A stretch of DNA of 64,000 bases. Source: Mycobacteriales bacterium (GTDB taxonomy: Bacteria > Actinomycetota > Actinomycetes > Mycobacteriales > SCTD01). Below the pieces are notes generated by a model. It had not been told where the DNA came from. It did not search any database and saw only the letters and a program-made list of their open reading frames with translations. This document shows positions 16,472 to 27,563 of the stretch, one piece after another (the stretch's first letter is position 1; the number at the start of each line of letters is the position of its first letter). The position numbers and the translations under genes are program-made. Location: assembly GCA_030447385.1 (NCBI GenBank), contig JAUJOY010000001.1, forward strand, positions 288,465-352,464, written 5' to 3'.

Positions 16472-16490
16472 TTGTCCACACTGTGGACGT
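16472..16490. promoter_or_regulatory. Paired inverted DnaA boxes outside oriC
   Basis: TTGTCCACA (16472-16480) and TGTGGACGT (16482-16490, the reverse complement of ACGTCCACA) form a dyad with a one-base spacer. TTGTCCACA fits the high-GC actinobacterial DnaA-box consensus exactly. The site lies between the converging ends of crgA and the thiolase, 14.5 kb from the dnaA-dnaN spacer. DnaA binding here is inferred. Confidence 0.5.
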
Positions 16491-16559
16491 CGGCCGGCGC
16501 CGGACGCGCGCCGAGGCCGGACGTGCGGGCAGCGGGGCGCGGGCGGGCAGGAGCGGGGC

Positions 16560-17699
16560 TCAGAGCAGCTCGAGGATGGTGGCGTTTGCCTGGCCGCCGC
16601 CCTCGCACATGGTCTGCAGGCCGTAGCGGATGCCGTTGTCCTTCATGTGGTGGGCCAGCGTGGTCATCAGCCGCGCGCCGGAGCCGCCGAGCGGGTGACC
16701 GAGCGCGATGGCGCCGCCGTTGGGGTTGACCGTCTTGTCGTCCGCCCCGATGTCGCGCAGCCACGCCAGCGGGACCGACGCGAACGCCTCGTTGACCTCG
16801 TAGGCGCCGACCTCGTCCGGTGTCAGCCCCGCCTTCGCGAGGGCCTTGACGGTCGCCGGCATCGGGCCGTGCAGCATCGGCATGGGCGCCACCCCGGCGA
16901 GCACCGCGGTGTGGATCCGCACCAGCGGAGTCAGGCCCAGGGACGCCGCCTTCTCACTGGTCATGACCAGCAGCGCGGCGGAGCCGTCGGAGATCTGCGA
17001 GGCGTTGCCGGCCGTGATCTTGCCGTCCGGTCGGAAGGCCGGCGCGAGTGCGGCCAGCTTGTCCATCGTGCCGCCGCGGCGGACCCCCTCGTCCGCGCTG
17101 ACCACGCCGCCGGGGGTCCGCACCGGGGCGATCTGCGCGGCGAAGCGGCCCTCGTCGACGGCGCTGGCGGCCCGCTGGTGGGACTGCAGCGCGTACTCGT
17201 CGAGCTGGGTCCGGGACAGCGCGTAGGTGTCGGCGATGTCCTCGGCCCCCACGCCCTGGTTCGGGAACTCCTCGCCGTAGCGCGCGATGTAGCCGGCACC
17301 GAGCGGGCTGGCGGTGAACGACGAGCCCATGGGCGTGCGGCTCATCCCCTCGACCCCCCCGGCCACGGCCACGTCGTACTGGCCGCTGATCACCCCCGCG
17401 GCGGCGAAGTGGACGGCCTGCTGAGAGGACCCGCACTGCCGGTCCACAGTCGTGCCCGGGACCGACTCGGGCCAGCCTGCGGACAGCACCGCCGTGCGCG
17501 CGATGTCAAAGGTCTGCTCGCCGATCTGCGACACGCAGCCCCAGATGACGTCGTCCACGAGCACCGGGTCGATGCCCGTGCGCTCCACCAGAGCGCGAAG
17601 GACGTGTGCGGACAGATCCGCGGAGTGGATACCGGACAACCCGCCGTTGCGCTTGCCGGTGGGGGTGCGTACGGCCTCGACGATGACGGCGTCGCGCAT
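16560..17699 (-). CDS. Acetyl-CoA C-acyltransferase (thiolase)
   Basis: A 379-aa thiolase with active-site Cys in DRQCGSSQQAVHFAAAG (about residue 89), His in GGAIALGHPLGGSGARL (about 335) and the second Cys in TMCEGGGQANA near the end. It cleaves 3-ketoacyl-CoA or condenses acetyl units. The QQAVHFAAA form of the nucleophile loop and the length suggest the FadA/FadA5-like degradative group; the substrate cannot be told. The start is ATG at 17699 behind GGAGGA. It stands alone between crgA and the rhomboid gene and is an accessory member of this neighbourhood. Confidence 0.92.
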   Translation of the reverse strand: MRDAVIVEAVRTPTGKRNGGLSGIHSADLSAHVLRALVERTGIDPVLVDDVIWGCVSQIGEQTFDIARTAVLSAGWPESVPGTTVDRQCGSSQQAVHFAAAGVISGQYDVAVAGGVEGMSRTPMGSSFTASPLGAGYIARYGEEFPNQGVGAEDIADTYALSRTQLDEYALQSHQRAASAVDEGRFAAQIAPVRTPGGVVSADEGVRRGGTMDKLAALAPAFRPDGKITAGNASQISDGSAALLVMTSEKAASLGLTPLVRIHTAVLAGVAPMPMLHGPMPATVKALAKAGLTPDEVGAYEVNEAFASVPLAWLRDIGADDKTVNPNGGAIALGHPLGGSGARLMTTLAHHMKDNGIRYGLQTMCEGGGQANATILELL

Positions 17700-17765
17700 G
17701 CAGTCCTCCGCCTCGATCTCGAGCAGGTACGTGAACAGCCGTTTACGACACCAGTGTACGGCGGA

Positions 17766-18620
17766 TCAGGAGCCGAGGGCCGCCTTGCGCAGCGTGATCA
17801 GCACCACGAGCAGCAGCGCGATGCCCGCACAGGCGGCGGCCTGCACCTGGCCCCGGCGGGGACCCGAAGGCGCGTACGCGAAGGCGGCCGCCACCAGCGC
17901 GCCGGTCACCAGACCGCCGACGTGCGCTCGCCAGTCGATGATCGGCACCGCGAACGTGATCACGATGTTGATCGCGAGCAGGGCCACGATCGAGCCCGTC
18001 TCGCCGCCGAGCCGGCGTACCACGATGTAGTAGGCGCCGAACAGGCCGAAGATGGCGCCGGACGCTCCCACGCCGAGCACGTTCCGGTCGGAGATGAGGA
18101 AGGACAGCGTCGAGCCGCCCAGGGCAGCGAGGACGTACAGCGTGAGGAAGCGGACGCGCCCCAGCGCGGACTCCAGGACCGGGCCGAGCTGGGCGAGCGC
18201 GAACATGTTCATCGCGATGTGGAAGATCCCGGCGTGCAGGAACGCGGCCGTGAACAGCCGGTAGTACTGCCCGGTCGCGACCCCCCCGACCTGCTCGCTG
18301 GGAAGGAACAGGACCGGGCCGGCGATGTTGCCGAGGCGCTCCTGCAGTGCACGCTCGCCGATCGCCAGTCCGGCGAGGTACACCGCGACGTTGATCGCGA
18401 TGATGACGATCGAGACGCGGCTGGTGTCACCGCTGATCCGGCCGCCGAAGACCGTGCGGGCCTTGCGCACGGTGGCCGCTCCGGCAGCGACGCACTCCGG
18501 GCACTGGAACCCGACGGAGGCCGCCTGCATGCAGTCCGGGCAGATCGGCCGCTCGCACCGGTTGCACCGGACGTAGGTCTCCCGCCCGGGATGGCGGTAG
18601 CAGACCGGGGGGCTCTGCAC
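17766..18620 (-). CDS. Rhomboid-family intramembrane serine protease with zinc ribbon
   Basis: A 284-aa protein. Residues 7-45 carry paired CxxC-type cysteines (CYRHPGRE, CNRCERPICPDC, CPEC), a B-box-like zinc ribbon. The membrane part is a six-helix rhomboid: HAGIFHIAMNMFAL, catalytic Ser in GVGASGAIFGLFGAYY and catalytic His in WRAHVGGLVTGAL. Both members of the Ser-His dyad are present, so it should be active on membrane substrates. It follows ppiA by 29 bases in the same direction, the usual arrangement near the actinobacterial origin. Confidence 0.93.
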   Translation of the reverse strand: MQSPPVCYRHPGRETYVRCNRCERPICPDCMQAASVGFQCPECVAAGAATVRKARTVFGGRISGDTSRVSIVIIAINVAVYLAGLAIGERALQERLGNIAGPVLFLPSEQVGGVATGQYYRLFTAAFLHAGIFHIAMNMFALAQLGPVLESALGRVRFLTLYVLAALGGSTLSFLISDRNVLGVGASGAIFGLFGAYYIVVRRLGGETGSIVALLAINIVITFAVPIIDWRAHVGGLVTGALVAAAFAYAPSGPRRGQVQAAACAGIALLLVVLITLRKAALGS

Positions 18621-18649
18621 CGCCTCCCCGGCGGTGCCCGGGCTCTCGC

Positions 18650-19180
18650 TCAGCTGTCGACCTTGTCGATCTGGATCGACTCGATCACGACGTCGGTCTT
18701 CGGCCGGTCCATGGTGCCGGTCGGCGTCGCGGCGATGGCGTCGACGACGTCGCGGCTGGCCTGGTCCGCCACCTCGCCGTAGATCGTGTGCCGCCCGGTC
18801 AGGTGGGTGGTGTTGGCGACGGTGATGAAGAACTGCGAGCCGTTGGTGCCCGGACCGGCGTTGGCCATGGCCAGCAGGTAGGGCTTGGAGAACGACAGCT
18901 CCGGGTGGAACTCGTCCTGGAAGCGGTAACCCGGGCCGCCGGTGCCGGTGCCCAGCGGGTCACCGCCCTGGATCATGAAGCCGCGGATGACCCGGTGGAA
19001 GACGGTGCCTGCGTACAGCGAGCCCTCGCCCTTCTTGCCGGTCCTCGGGTCCGTCCACTCCCGCGAGCCGTCGGCGAGGCCGACGAAGTTCTGCACCGTC
19101 TTCGGGGCGTGGTTCGGGAAGAGCTGCACCCGGATCGGCCCGAGGCTGGTGGTGAGGGTGGCGTACAGCTCGCTGGCCAC
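18650..19180 (-). CDS. ppiA: Cyclophilin-type peptidyl-prolyl isomerase
   Basis: From GTG at 19180 (preceded by AAGGGAG) a 176-aa cyclophilin is read. Motifs include VFHRVIRGFMIQGGDPLGTG, with the catalytic Arg, GTNGSQFFITV, and HTIYGEV. It catalyses cis-trans isomerisation of prolyl bonds. No signal peptide is visible, so it is probably cytoplasmic, like Rv0009. A start at 19234 would add 18 basic residues lacking a ribosome site. Confidence 0.95.
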   Translation of the reverse strand: MASELYATLTTSLGPIRVQLFPNHAPKTVQNFVGLADGSREWTDPRTGKKGEGSLYAGTVFHRVIRGFMIQGGDPLGTGTGGPGYRFQDEFHPELSFSKPYLLAMANAGPGTNGSQFFITVANTTHLTGRHTIYGEVADQASRDVVDAIAATPTGTMDRPKTDVVIESIQIDKVDS

Positions 19181-19373
19181 GCAAAGGCTCCCTTCGGCGA
19201 AGCGGAAACGGCGGCGGGATGCTGCGACGAGCAACCGCCAGGCGGGTACGTGCAGCAGGTCCGTGACAAGGTGCTCAGGTCGACCGAGTCTTGCATGGGC
19301 CTGCAGCGGGCCGCCGAGGTCGCGTCCACGGGCCCCCGCCGAGCAGCACGTCGCAGCGCAAAGAGGAGGACGG

Positions 19374-19589
19374 ATGGGGCGTCGCGAGAGCCGGTGGCCG
19401 TGGGTCGTCGGGGCTGCCCTCGTCGGCGGTGCGGTCGGCAGGGTCGTCGCGGCCCTCGCCCGACGCCTGGAGGGTGAGGACGCCCCGGGCGCGGTGGAGC
19501 CGGGCGAGCTGCGGGCGGTGGTCGACCGGCTCGATCCTGATCCGGCGGCTCCGCCCTCCGCCTCGTCCGCCGGTCCAGCCGGCGGCTAG
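19374..19589 (+). CDS. 71-aa single-pass membrane microprotein
   Basis: ATG at 19374 with GAGGAGG just upstream encodes MGRRESRWPWVVGAALVGGA, a glycine-rich membrane helix (about residues 9-27), and then an acidic, Pro/Ser-rich cytoplasmic tail. It is transcribed divergently from ppiA, and its end overlaps the end of the convergent GGDEF gene by four bases. I do not recognise a family. The strong ribosome site and typical third-position GC support a real gene. Confidence 0.6.
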   Translation: MGRRESRWPWVVGAALVGGAVGRVVAALARRLEGEDAPGAVEPGELRAVVDRLDPDPAAPPSASSAGPAGG

Positions 19590-20719
19590 CGCTGCTCGGT
19601 GCGGGCCGGCGCGGGCAGCGCCTCCAGGCGCTTCGGCTGCGCAAGAACCCGCTGTGCCACCGCGGTGCGCAGCGGGTTGTCCAGCGCCACTGCGGTGGCG
19701 CGGGTCGTGCGGTTGCGCCCTGTGCGCTTGGACACCAGCAGCGCGTCGTCGGCGGCCCGGACCAGGCTGTCGGCGTCGCCGCCGTGCATGGGGTAGCTCG
19801 CCACCCCGGCGCTGGCCGTGAGGGTCGTGACCGCCGGCGCCGACGCCACCGCCTCACGCAGGCGATCGGCGATGTCGACCGAGCGCTCGGGACCGCAGTC
19901 GGGCAGGATCACCGCGAACTCCTCGCCGCCGTAGCGGGCGGCCGTGTCGAGGTCGCGGCAGGCGATCGACAGCGCCGCGGCGACGTTGCGCAGCGCCTCG
20001 TCGCCGGCCGGGTGACCGTGCAGGTCGTTGACCAGCTTGAACTTGTCGATGTCCAGGATCACCAGGCTGACCGGTTCGCCGCTGCGGGCGCCACGGGCGA
20101 TCTCGCGCTCCAGCGCAGCGCCGAACGTCCGCCGGTTGGCGATCATCGTCAGGTCGTCGGTGGCGGCCAGCCGCTCCAGGTGCTCCATGCGCCACATGGT
20201 GCGCAGGGCGTACGCGGTGCAGGCGGCTGCTCGCTCCAGCGGGCCCACCACGGCGCTGCGCCATCCCGAGCCCGGCAGGGCGGGCAGCTGCAGCAGCAGG
20301 ACGCCGTAGCGGCGTTCGTCGGCCGAGACGGGCACGAGCAGCAGGTCTGCGCCGGCCGGCACCGCCTGGGCGAGCCAGGGTTCCTTGACCGGGTCGAGCC
20401 GGCGCATCAGCCGCGTGGCGTTCTGCTCGAGCACCCGCAGGACCGCCGGGCTCCGGCACGGGCCAAGTGGCCGGCCGGCCTCGAGCAGGCCGTGGGAGGC
20501 GAGGACGGGCAGGCGCCCGTCCGCAGAGGCCAGCAGCAGTCCACGGGGGGCGCCGTACAGGTCGACGACGGCGTCGAGCAGGACCTTGCCGGCCGAGGTG
20601 GAGTCCGCGGCTGCAAGCAGCGCCTGCGTCACGTCGAGCAGTCCTTCGATCTCGGCTCTGCCCGGATCCGCCAGCGCGGCCGGGCGGGCACCGGAGCGGT
20701 CCTCCCCAGCCCTTGTCAT
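19586..20719 (-). CDS. GAF-GGDEF diguanylate cyclase
   Basis: A 377-aa soluble protein. Residues about 25-175 look like a GAF-type sensor (IEGLLDVTQALLAAADS..LLLVPV..YGVLLLQL). Residues about 185-340 form a GGDEF domain with DDLTMIANRR, DIDKFKLVND and the active-site variant RYGGEEF, so it should make cyclic di-GMP from two GTP. No EAL domain and no clear RxxD inhibitory site are seen just before the GGEEF motif. It ends convergent to the 71-aa gene. Confidence 0.92.
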   Translation of the reverse strand: MTRAGEDRSGARPAALADPGRAEIEGLLDVTQALLAAADSTSAGKVLLDAVVDLYGAPRGLLLASADGRLPVLASHGLLEAGRPLGPCRSPAVLRVLEQNATRLMRRLDPVKEPWLAQAVPAGADLLLVPVSADERRYGVLLLQLPALPGSGWRSAVVGPLERAAACTAYALRTMWRMEHLERLAATDDLTMIANRRTFGAALEREIARGARSGEPVSLVILDIDKFKLVNDLHGHPAGDEALRNVAAALSIACRDLDTAARYGGEEFAVILPDCGPERSVDIADRLREAVASAPAVTTLTASAGVASYPMHGGDADSLVRAADDALLVSKRTGRNRTTRATAVALDNPLRTAVAQRVLAQPKRLEALPAPARTEQR

Positions 20720-20904
20720 CCGCTCCTCCGAGCCGTGCCCGAGCCGGCCGGGCGCTGCCTGGTCGACGGCAGCCCGGGACGCACCGCGGGCGTCACCTCA
20801 CAGTGTCGGTCAGAGGGCGGTGCAACAACAGCATCAAGGCCGCAACAGATGGCATTCGTTTTCCGGACGTCAGGGGCGGAACCGGGCGGAGCGGGTGTTC
20901 CCAG

Positions 20905-20977
20905 TGGAGCCACGGGGACTCGAACCCCGAACCCCCGCCTTGCAAAGGCGGTGCTCTGCCAGTTGAGCTATGGCCCC
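20905..20977 (-). tRNA. tRNA-Ala(TGC)
   Basis: A 73-nt cloverleaf on the minus strand. The acceptor GGGGCCA pairs with TGGCTCC, with discriminator A. D arm GCTC..GAGC, anticodon loop TTTGCAA inside GCC/GGC (anticodon TGC) and T arm GGGG-TTCGAGT-CCCC are present. CCA is not encoded. It pairs with the nearby tRNA-Ile as at gyrA in other actinobacteria. Confidence 0.97.
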
Positions 20978-20994
20978 GGGGGCGCGGGGGGGGG

Positions 20995-21123
20995 CTAGCG
21001 CAGGTCGGGTGTGCCCGTCGCCTCGGTCCACAGGTCCTTCTCGGCCCGGCCCGCCCGCGACCTGCGTCGCAGCAGGAACGTCACGCCGCCGAACAGGATG
21101 GCCAGCAGTGCCGGACGGCGCAC
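20995..21123 (-). CDS. DLW-39 family microprotein (42 aa)
   Basis: GTG at 21123 behind AAGGAG (reverse complement of 21129-21134) opens a 42-codon frame ending TAG at 20995-20997. The product has a short hydrophobic helix (ALLAILFGGVTFLL), a basic turn (RRRSRAGR) and AEKDLWTEAT, the signature of the DLW-39 family. These tiny actinobacterial proteins of unknown function are named for their DLW motif and length. It sits exactly between tRNA-Ala and tRNA-Ile, its known conserved position. Confidence 0.85.
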   Translation of the reverse strand: MRRPALLAILFGGVTFLLRRRSRAGRAEKDLWTEATGTPDLR

Positions 21124-21161
21124 GGGAACTCCTTCGGAAGGCATCGCCGGGGTCGGGCGGG

Positions 21162-21235
21162 TGGGCCTGGGAGGACTTGAACCTCCGGCCTCATCCTTAT
21201 CAGGGATGCGCTCTAACCAGCTGAGCTACAGGCCC
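21162..21235 (-). tRNA. tRNA-Ile(GAT)
   Basis: A 74-nt cloverleaf on the minus strand. Acceptor GGGCCTG/CAGGCCC has discriminator A; D arm is GCTC..GAGC, anticodon loop CTGATAA gives GAT, and T arm is GGAGG-TTCAAGT-CCTCC. CCA is not encoded. It lies downstream of gyrA and the DUF3566 gene. Confidence 0.97.
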
Positions 21236-21305
21236 CGTCGGTGCGAGGACACGATCGGCGAGACTACACCACGCCCTGCTCGCGCCCCCGAGCAGTCCGC
21301 CGCGG

Positions 21306-21863
21306 TCAGTCGCGCTCGCCCAAGGTCACCTCGATGCCCCCCGTGAACGAGGCGCACACGTTGTAGAGAAGGGCGCCGAGCGTGGCGAGCAGCGTCAGCA
21401 GCACGACGTTGACCGCCGCCACGATGGCGGCGCCGCCGACGAAGCGGCTCGCCGTGAACAGCGGCTCACCCTCCCCGGTGACCTCACCGAACAGCTCGTT
21501 GACCGATGTGACCACGCCCAGGTTGGTGAGGATCGCGTACAGCGCCCCCACCGCGACCACCAGTGCCACTCCGGCGAACAACGACGCGAGCAGGGAGAAC
21601 AGGAAGACCGACCAGGGGTCGATGCGCTTGAGGGCGAGGCGGGCCCGGCGGGCCCGTCCGGTCGATGGCCGGCTCGGGCGCTCCCCGGGGCGGTCGCCGC
21701 TGGGCGCCGGCGATCCGCTGCGCCCAGATCCGGGCCGAGGCGGACCGGGCGGCGCCGGGCGGCGCACGGGGGAGGGCGGGAGCACGGTCGAGCTGGGCCC
21801 GCTGGGTTCGGAGGCCCGCCGGCCCGGCGCGGGCCCGGTGCCGGGGACCTGGGGCGCGGTCAT
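21306..21863 (-). CDS. DUF3566 transmembrane protein (Rv0007-like)
   Basis: A 185-aa protein with a Pro/Ser/Gly-rich, probably disordered first 75 residues. The DUF3566 domain follows: [19 protein letters not shown], two membrane helices at about 85-112 and 140-168, and a conserved [15 protein letters not shown] ending. The function is unknown; it is nearly always encoded directly after gyrA in actinobacteria. Its ATG overlaps the gyrA stop by four bases. Confidence 0.93.
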   Translation of the reverse strand: MTAPQVPGTGPAPGRRASEPSGPSSTVLPPSPVRRPAPPGPPRPGSGRSGSPAPSGDRPGERPSRPSTGRARRARLALKRIDPWSVFLFSLLASLFAGVALVVAVGALYAILTNLGVVTSVNELFGEVTGEGEPLFTASRFVGGAAIVAAVNVVLLTLLATLGALLYNVCASFTGGIEVTLGERD

Positions 21864-24538
21864 GCCGGATCCTCCTGGTCGTCACCTTGCTCGGAGACCG
21901 GTGCCGCGAAGCCGGGCACACCCTCACCCTGCCCGTCGCCGCTGCCCTCCACCGCCATGGCGCCATCCTGCCCGCTCGGCGGCAGGATCGGGCCATCCTG
22001 CACCCCCGTCTGCGCGGTGTCGTCCTGGCCGGCCGACTCCCCTGCTGCCGCCGCCGTGACCTGGTCAGCCGCGGCCTCGCCGTTGAGCGCCACCGCGACC
22101 ACGCTGCTGCCCCGGTCGAGCGCGACCAGCTTGACGCCGCTGGTCGCCCGGGACAGGTAGCGCAGCGGCTGCACCGACATCCGGATCACGACGCCGGCGC
22201 TCGTGATGGCGAAGATCTCGTCGGCGTCGCGCACGATGAGCGCCCCGACGAGCTGCCCGCGCCGCTCCTCGATCCGGGCGGTCAGCACACCCTGCCCACC
22301 GCGCCCCTGCCGCTTGTACTCCGACAGGCGGGTCCGCTTGCCGAACCCCCCGTCGGTCACGACGAGCAGCGCGTCCTCGTCGTCGCCGGCGACCTGCATG
22401 GCGAGCAGCTCGTCGTCGCCCTGCAGGCGCATCCCCATCACGCCGGACGTGGCCCGGCCCATCGGGCGCAGCGCCTCGTCGTCGGCCTGGAAGCGGATGC
22501 ACTTGGCCTGCCTGCTCACCAGCAGCAGGTCGTCCTCGGCGCGGATCAGCGCCGCGGCGATGAGCTCGTCGTCCTCGCGCAGGTTGAGGGCGATCAGCCC
22601 GCTCGAGCGGTTGTTGTCGTACTCCACCAGGGCGGTCTTCTTCACCAGCCCCTTGCGCGTGGCGAGCACCAGGTAGGGCGCCGCGGTGTAGTCCCGCAGC
22701 GCGATGACCTGGGCGATGCGCTCGTCGGGCTGGAAGGCCAGGATGTTGGCGACGTGCTGCCCACGGCCGTTGCGGTTGGCCTCCGGCAGCTCGTGCGCCC
22801 GCACCCGGTAGACCCGGCCCTTGTCGGTGAAGAACAGCAGCCAGTGGTGGGTGGTGGTCACGAAGAAGCGCTCGACGATGTCGTCCTGCTTCAGGCTGGC
22901 CCCCTGCACCCCCCGCCCGCCGCGGCGCTGCGCGCGGTAGAGGTCGGTACGGGTGCGCTTGGCGTAGCCGCCCCGCGTCACCGTGACGACGACGTCCTCC
23001 TGGGCGATGAGGTCCTCGGCGCTCATGTCGCCCTCGAAGGCCACGATGCGCGTACGCCGCTCGTCGCCGTAGCGCTCGACGATCTCGCCGAGCTCCTCGC
23101 CGATGATCCGGCGCTGGCGCGACGGGTCAGCGAGGATCGCCTGCAGGTCGGCGATCTCCCGCTCCTTCTCGGCCAGCTCGTCCAGGATCCGCTGGCGCTC
23201 CAGGGCGGCCAGCCGGCGCAGCTGCATGTCGAGGATGGCGACGGCCTGCAGCTCGTCGATGTCGAGCAGCTCCATCAGCTCGCTGCGGGCCGCCTCCGCA
23301 CTGGCGCTGTTGCGGATGAGCGTGATGACGTCGTCCAGCCGGTCCAGCGCCTTGCCGAGCGCCCGCAGGATGTGCGCCCGCTCCTCGGCGCGGCGCAGCT
23401 GGAACCGGGTACGGCGCACGAGCACGTCGACCTGGTGCGCGACGTAGTAGCGGACGAACTCGTCCAGGCGCAGCGTGCGCGGCACCCCGTCGACGATGGC
23501 CAGCATGTTGCAGCCGAAGGTGTACTGCAGCTGGGTGTGCTTGTAGAGGTTGTTGAGCACCACCTTGGCGATGGCGTCGCGCTTGAGCACGATCACCAGG
23601 CGCTGCCCGAGGCGCTGGCTCCCCTCGTCGCGGACGTCGGCGATGCCACCGATCTTGCCGTCGCGGACGAGGTCGGCGATCGACTCGGCGAGGTTGTCCG
23701 GGTTGACCTGGTAGGGCAGCTCGGAGACCACGAGGATGGTGCGCCCCTTGGCGTCCTCGTCGACCTCGACGACCGCCCGCATCCGGACCGAGCCGCGGCC
23801 GGTCCGGTAGGCCTCCGCGATGCCGCTGCGCCCCACGATGAGGGCGCCGGTGGGGAAGTCCGGCCCGTGGATCCGTTCGAGCAGCGCCTCCAGCAGCTCC
23901 GGCGCAGCGGCGTCCGGGTGCGCCAGGAACCACTGCACCCCCCGCGCGACCTCGCGCAGGTTGTGCGGCGGGATGTTCGTGGCCATGCCCACCGCGATGC
24001 CGGACGAGCCGTTGACCAGCAGGTTCGGGATCCGGGACGGCAGGATCGTCGGCTCCTGGGAGCGGCCGTCGTAGTTCGGCGTGAAGTCGACCGTCTCCTG
24101 GTCGATCTCGCGCAGCATCTCCATGGCCAGCGGGGCGAGGCGGCACTCGGTGTAGCGCATCGCCGCGGCCGGGTCGTTGCCCGGCGAGCCGAAGTTGCCG
24201 TTGCCGTCCACCAGCGGGTAGCGCAGCGACCAGGGCTGGGCCAGGCGGACGACCGTGTCGTAGATCGAGCTGTCCCCGTGGGGGTGGTAGTTGCCCATGA
24301 CGTCGCCGACGACGCGGGCGCACTTGAAGTAGCCCCGGTCCGGGCGGTAGCCGCCGTCGTACATCGCGTAGAGCACCCGGCGGTGGACCGGCTTCAGCCC
24401 GTCCCGCACGTCGGGCAGCGCCCGGCCCACGATGACCGACATCGCGTAGTCGAGGTAGGACCGCTGCATCTCCACCTCGATGCCGACCGGCTCGACGCGG
24501 TCACCGGCGGGCGGCGGCGGAGGGAGGACATCGGTCAC
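21860..24538 (-). CDS. gyrA: DNA gyrase subunit A
   Basis: An 892-aa DNA-breaking subunit of gyrase, which introduces negative supercoils with GyrB. The catalytic tyrosine is Y129 in MRYTECRL, the same number as in M. tuberculosis. The quinolone-determining region reads [10 protein letters not shown], with Ser at 90 and Asp at 94, as in quinolone-susceptible enzymes. The GyrA box [10 protein letters not shown] in the C-terminal wrapping domain is intact. GTG at 24538 follows GAAAGG. The C-terminus is a long acidic, Gly/Gln-rich tail. Confidence 0.98.
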   Translation of the reverse strand: MTDVLPPPPPAGDRVEPVGIEVEMQRSYLDYAMSVIVGRALPDVRDGLKPVHRRVLYAMYDGGYRPDRGYFKCARVVGDVMGNYHPHGDSSIYDTVVRLAQPWSLRYPLVDGNGNFGSPGNDPAAAMRYTECRLAPLAMEMLREIDQETVDFTPNYDGRSQEPTILPSRIPNLLVNGSSGIAVGMATNIPPHNLREVARGVQWFLAHPDAAAPELLEALLERIHGPDFPTGALIVGRSGIAEAYRTGRGSVRMRAVVEVDEDAKGRTILVVSELPYQVNPDNLAESIADLVRDGKIGGIADVRDEGSQRLGQRLVIVLKRDAIAKVVLNNLYKHTQLQYTFGCNMLAIVDGVPRTLRLDEFVRYYVAHQVDVLVRRTRFQLRRAEERAHILRALGKALDRLDDVITLIRNSASAEAARSELMELLDIDELQAVAILDMQLRRLAALERQRILDELAEKEREIADLQAILADPSRQRRIIGEELGEIVERYGDERRTRIVAFEGDMSAEDLIAQEDVVVTVTRGGYAKRTRTDLYRAQRRGGRGVQGASLKQDDIVERFFVTTTHHWLLFFTDKGRVYRVRAHELPEANRNGRGQHVANILAFQPDERIAQVIALRDYTAAPYLVLATRKGLVKKTALVEYDNNRSSGLIALNLREDDELIAAALIRAEDDLLLVSRQAKCIRFQADDEALRPMGRATSGVMGMRLQGDDELLAMQVAGDDEDALLVVTDGGFGKRTRLSEYKRQGRGGQGVLTARIEERRGQLVGALIVRDADEIFAITSAGVVIRMSVQPLRYLSRATSGVKLVALDRGSSVVAVALNGEAAADQVTAAAAGESAGQDDTAQTGVQDGPILPPSGQDGAMAVEGSGDGQGEGVPGFAAPVSEQGDDQEDPA

Positions 24539-24559
24539 GGACGTGCCTTTCGAGGTGAC

Positions 24560-24573
24560 GTTTCACGTGGAAC
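24560..24573. promoter_or_regulatory. parS: parS-type ParB-binding site
   Basis: GTTTCACGTGGAAC, followed by AC, lies in the 73-bp gyrB-gyrA spacer. It has one palindrome mismatch relative to GTTTCACGTGAAAC and equals the parS variant common in actinobacteria. ParB is encoded 14 kb away. Confidence 0.85.
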
Positions 24574-24611
24574 ACGACCGGCACGAGCGGGCAGGCGGTC
24601 ATCCGGGCAGG

Positions 24612-26939
<2,328 letters not shown>

Positions 26940-27563
26940 TCAGCCGTAGGTGTCCCGCGGCCCGCGACCGCGTACGCGCCGCGGCCCCTTGCGCCAGTCG
27001 GCCTGCACCGGGCCGCGCACGACGATGCCGCGTACCACCCCGGGTCCCACCTGCTCGGTCAAGCGGGCGCTCAGCGTGCGGGTCAGGAGCCGCAGCTGGG
27101 TGGCCCACGCGGAGGACTCCGCCACGAGCACCAGCTCCCCGTCGACCAGGGACGCCGGTCGGCAGTGCGCCGCGATGTCCGGGCCGACGAGCCTGTCCCA
27201 GTTGGCGAGCACGCCGGCAGCCGCGGTGGTGTCCCCCCATCCGCGCTCTGCCACGAGCCGCGAGATCAGCTGGCCGAACAGCACCGGATCGCGGGCGTCC
27301 GGCCCGCAGCCGGTTCGAGAGGGGTCCGCGCGCGCTGCCCGGCCCCGCGGTGCGCCGGGCGACAGCCCCCTCGCGCGGGCCGCCGCGCGGGCCTGCGCCA
27401 GAGCAGCCCGGACGAGGTCGGGGCCGCGCCGCGCCCCGGCTGGGCCGCTCGACTGCTCGGCCAGGCTCGCGACCTCCGCGCCGCCTGCGCCCTCCGGCGC
27501 CGTTTCACGTGAAACCTGGGCACCTGACATCTGCTCTCGTGGAACCTGATCCTCAGCGGACAC
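26940..27563 (-). CDS. dciA: DciA family (DUF721) helicase-loading protein
   Basis: A 207-aa protein at the Rv0004 position. The C-terminal half holds the DUF721 domain: [39 protein letters not shown]. DciA loads or stimulates the replicative helicase DnaB in bacteria lacking DnaC. The N-terminal half is low-complexity, Ala/Arg/Pro-rich. GTG at 27563 overlaps the recF end by 11 bases. A perfect parS lies inside its coding sequence. Confidence 0.9.
   Translation of the reverse strand: MSAEDQVPREQMSGAQVSRETAPEGAGGAEVASLAEQSSGPAGARRGPDLVRAALAQARAAARARGLSPGAPRGRAARADPSRTGCGPDARDPVLFGQLISRLVAERGWGDTTAAAGVLANWDRLVGPDIAAHCRPASLVDGELVLVAESSAWATQLRLLTRTLSARLTEQVGPGVVRGIVVRGPVQADWRKGPRRVRGRGPRDTYG
27502..27515. 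promoter_or_regulatory. parS: Perfect palindromic parS site
   Basis: GTTTCACGTGAAAC is the exact 14-bp parS core recognised by ParB. It is embedded in the early coding region of dciA, about 3.5 kb from oriC. A degenerate half-match (CTCGTGGAAC) occurs about 20 bp further on, near 27534-27545. Confidence 0.93.

Noticed and set aside
27534-27545. Third parS near the dciA start
   Set aside because: Only about 10 of 14 core positions match (CTCGTGGAAC half); too weak to call without binding data.
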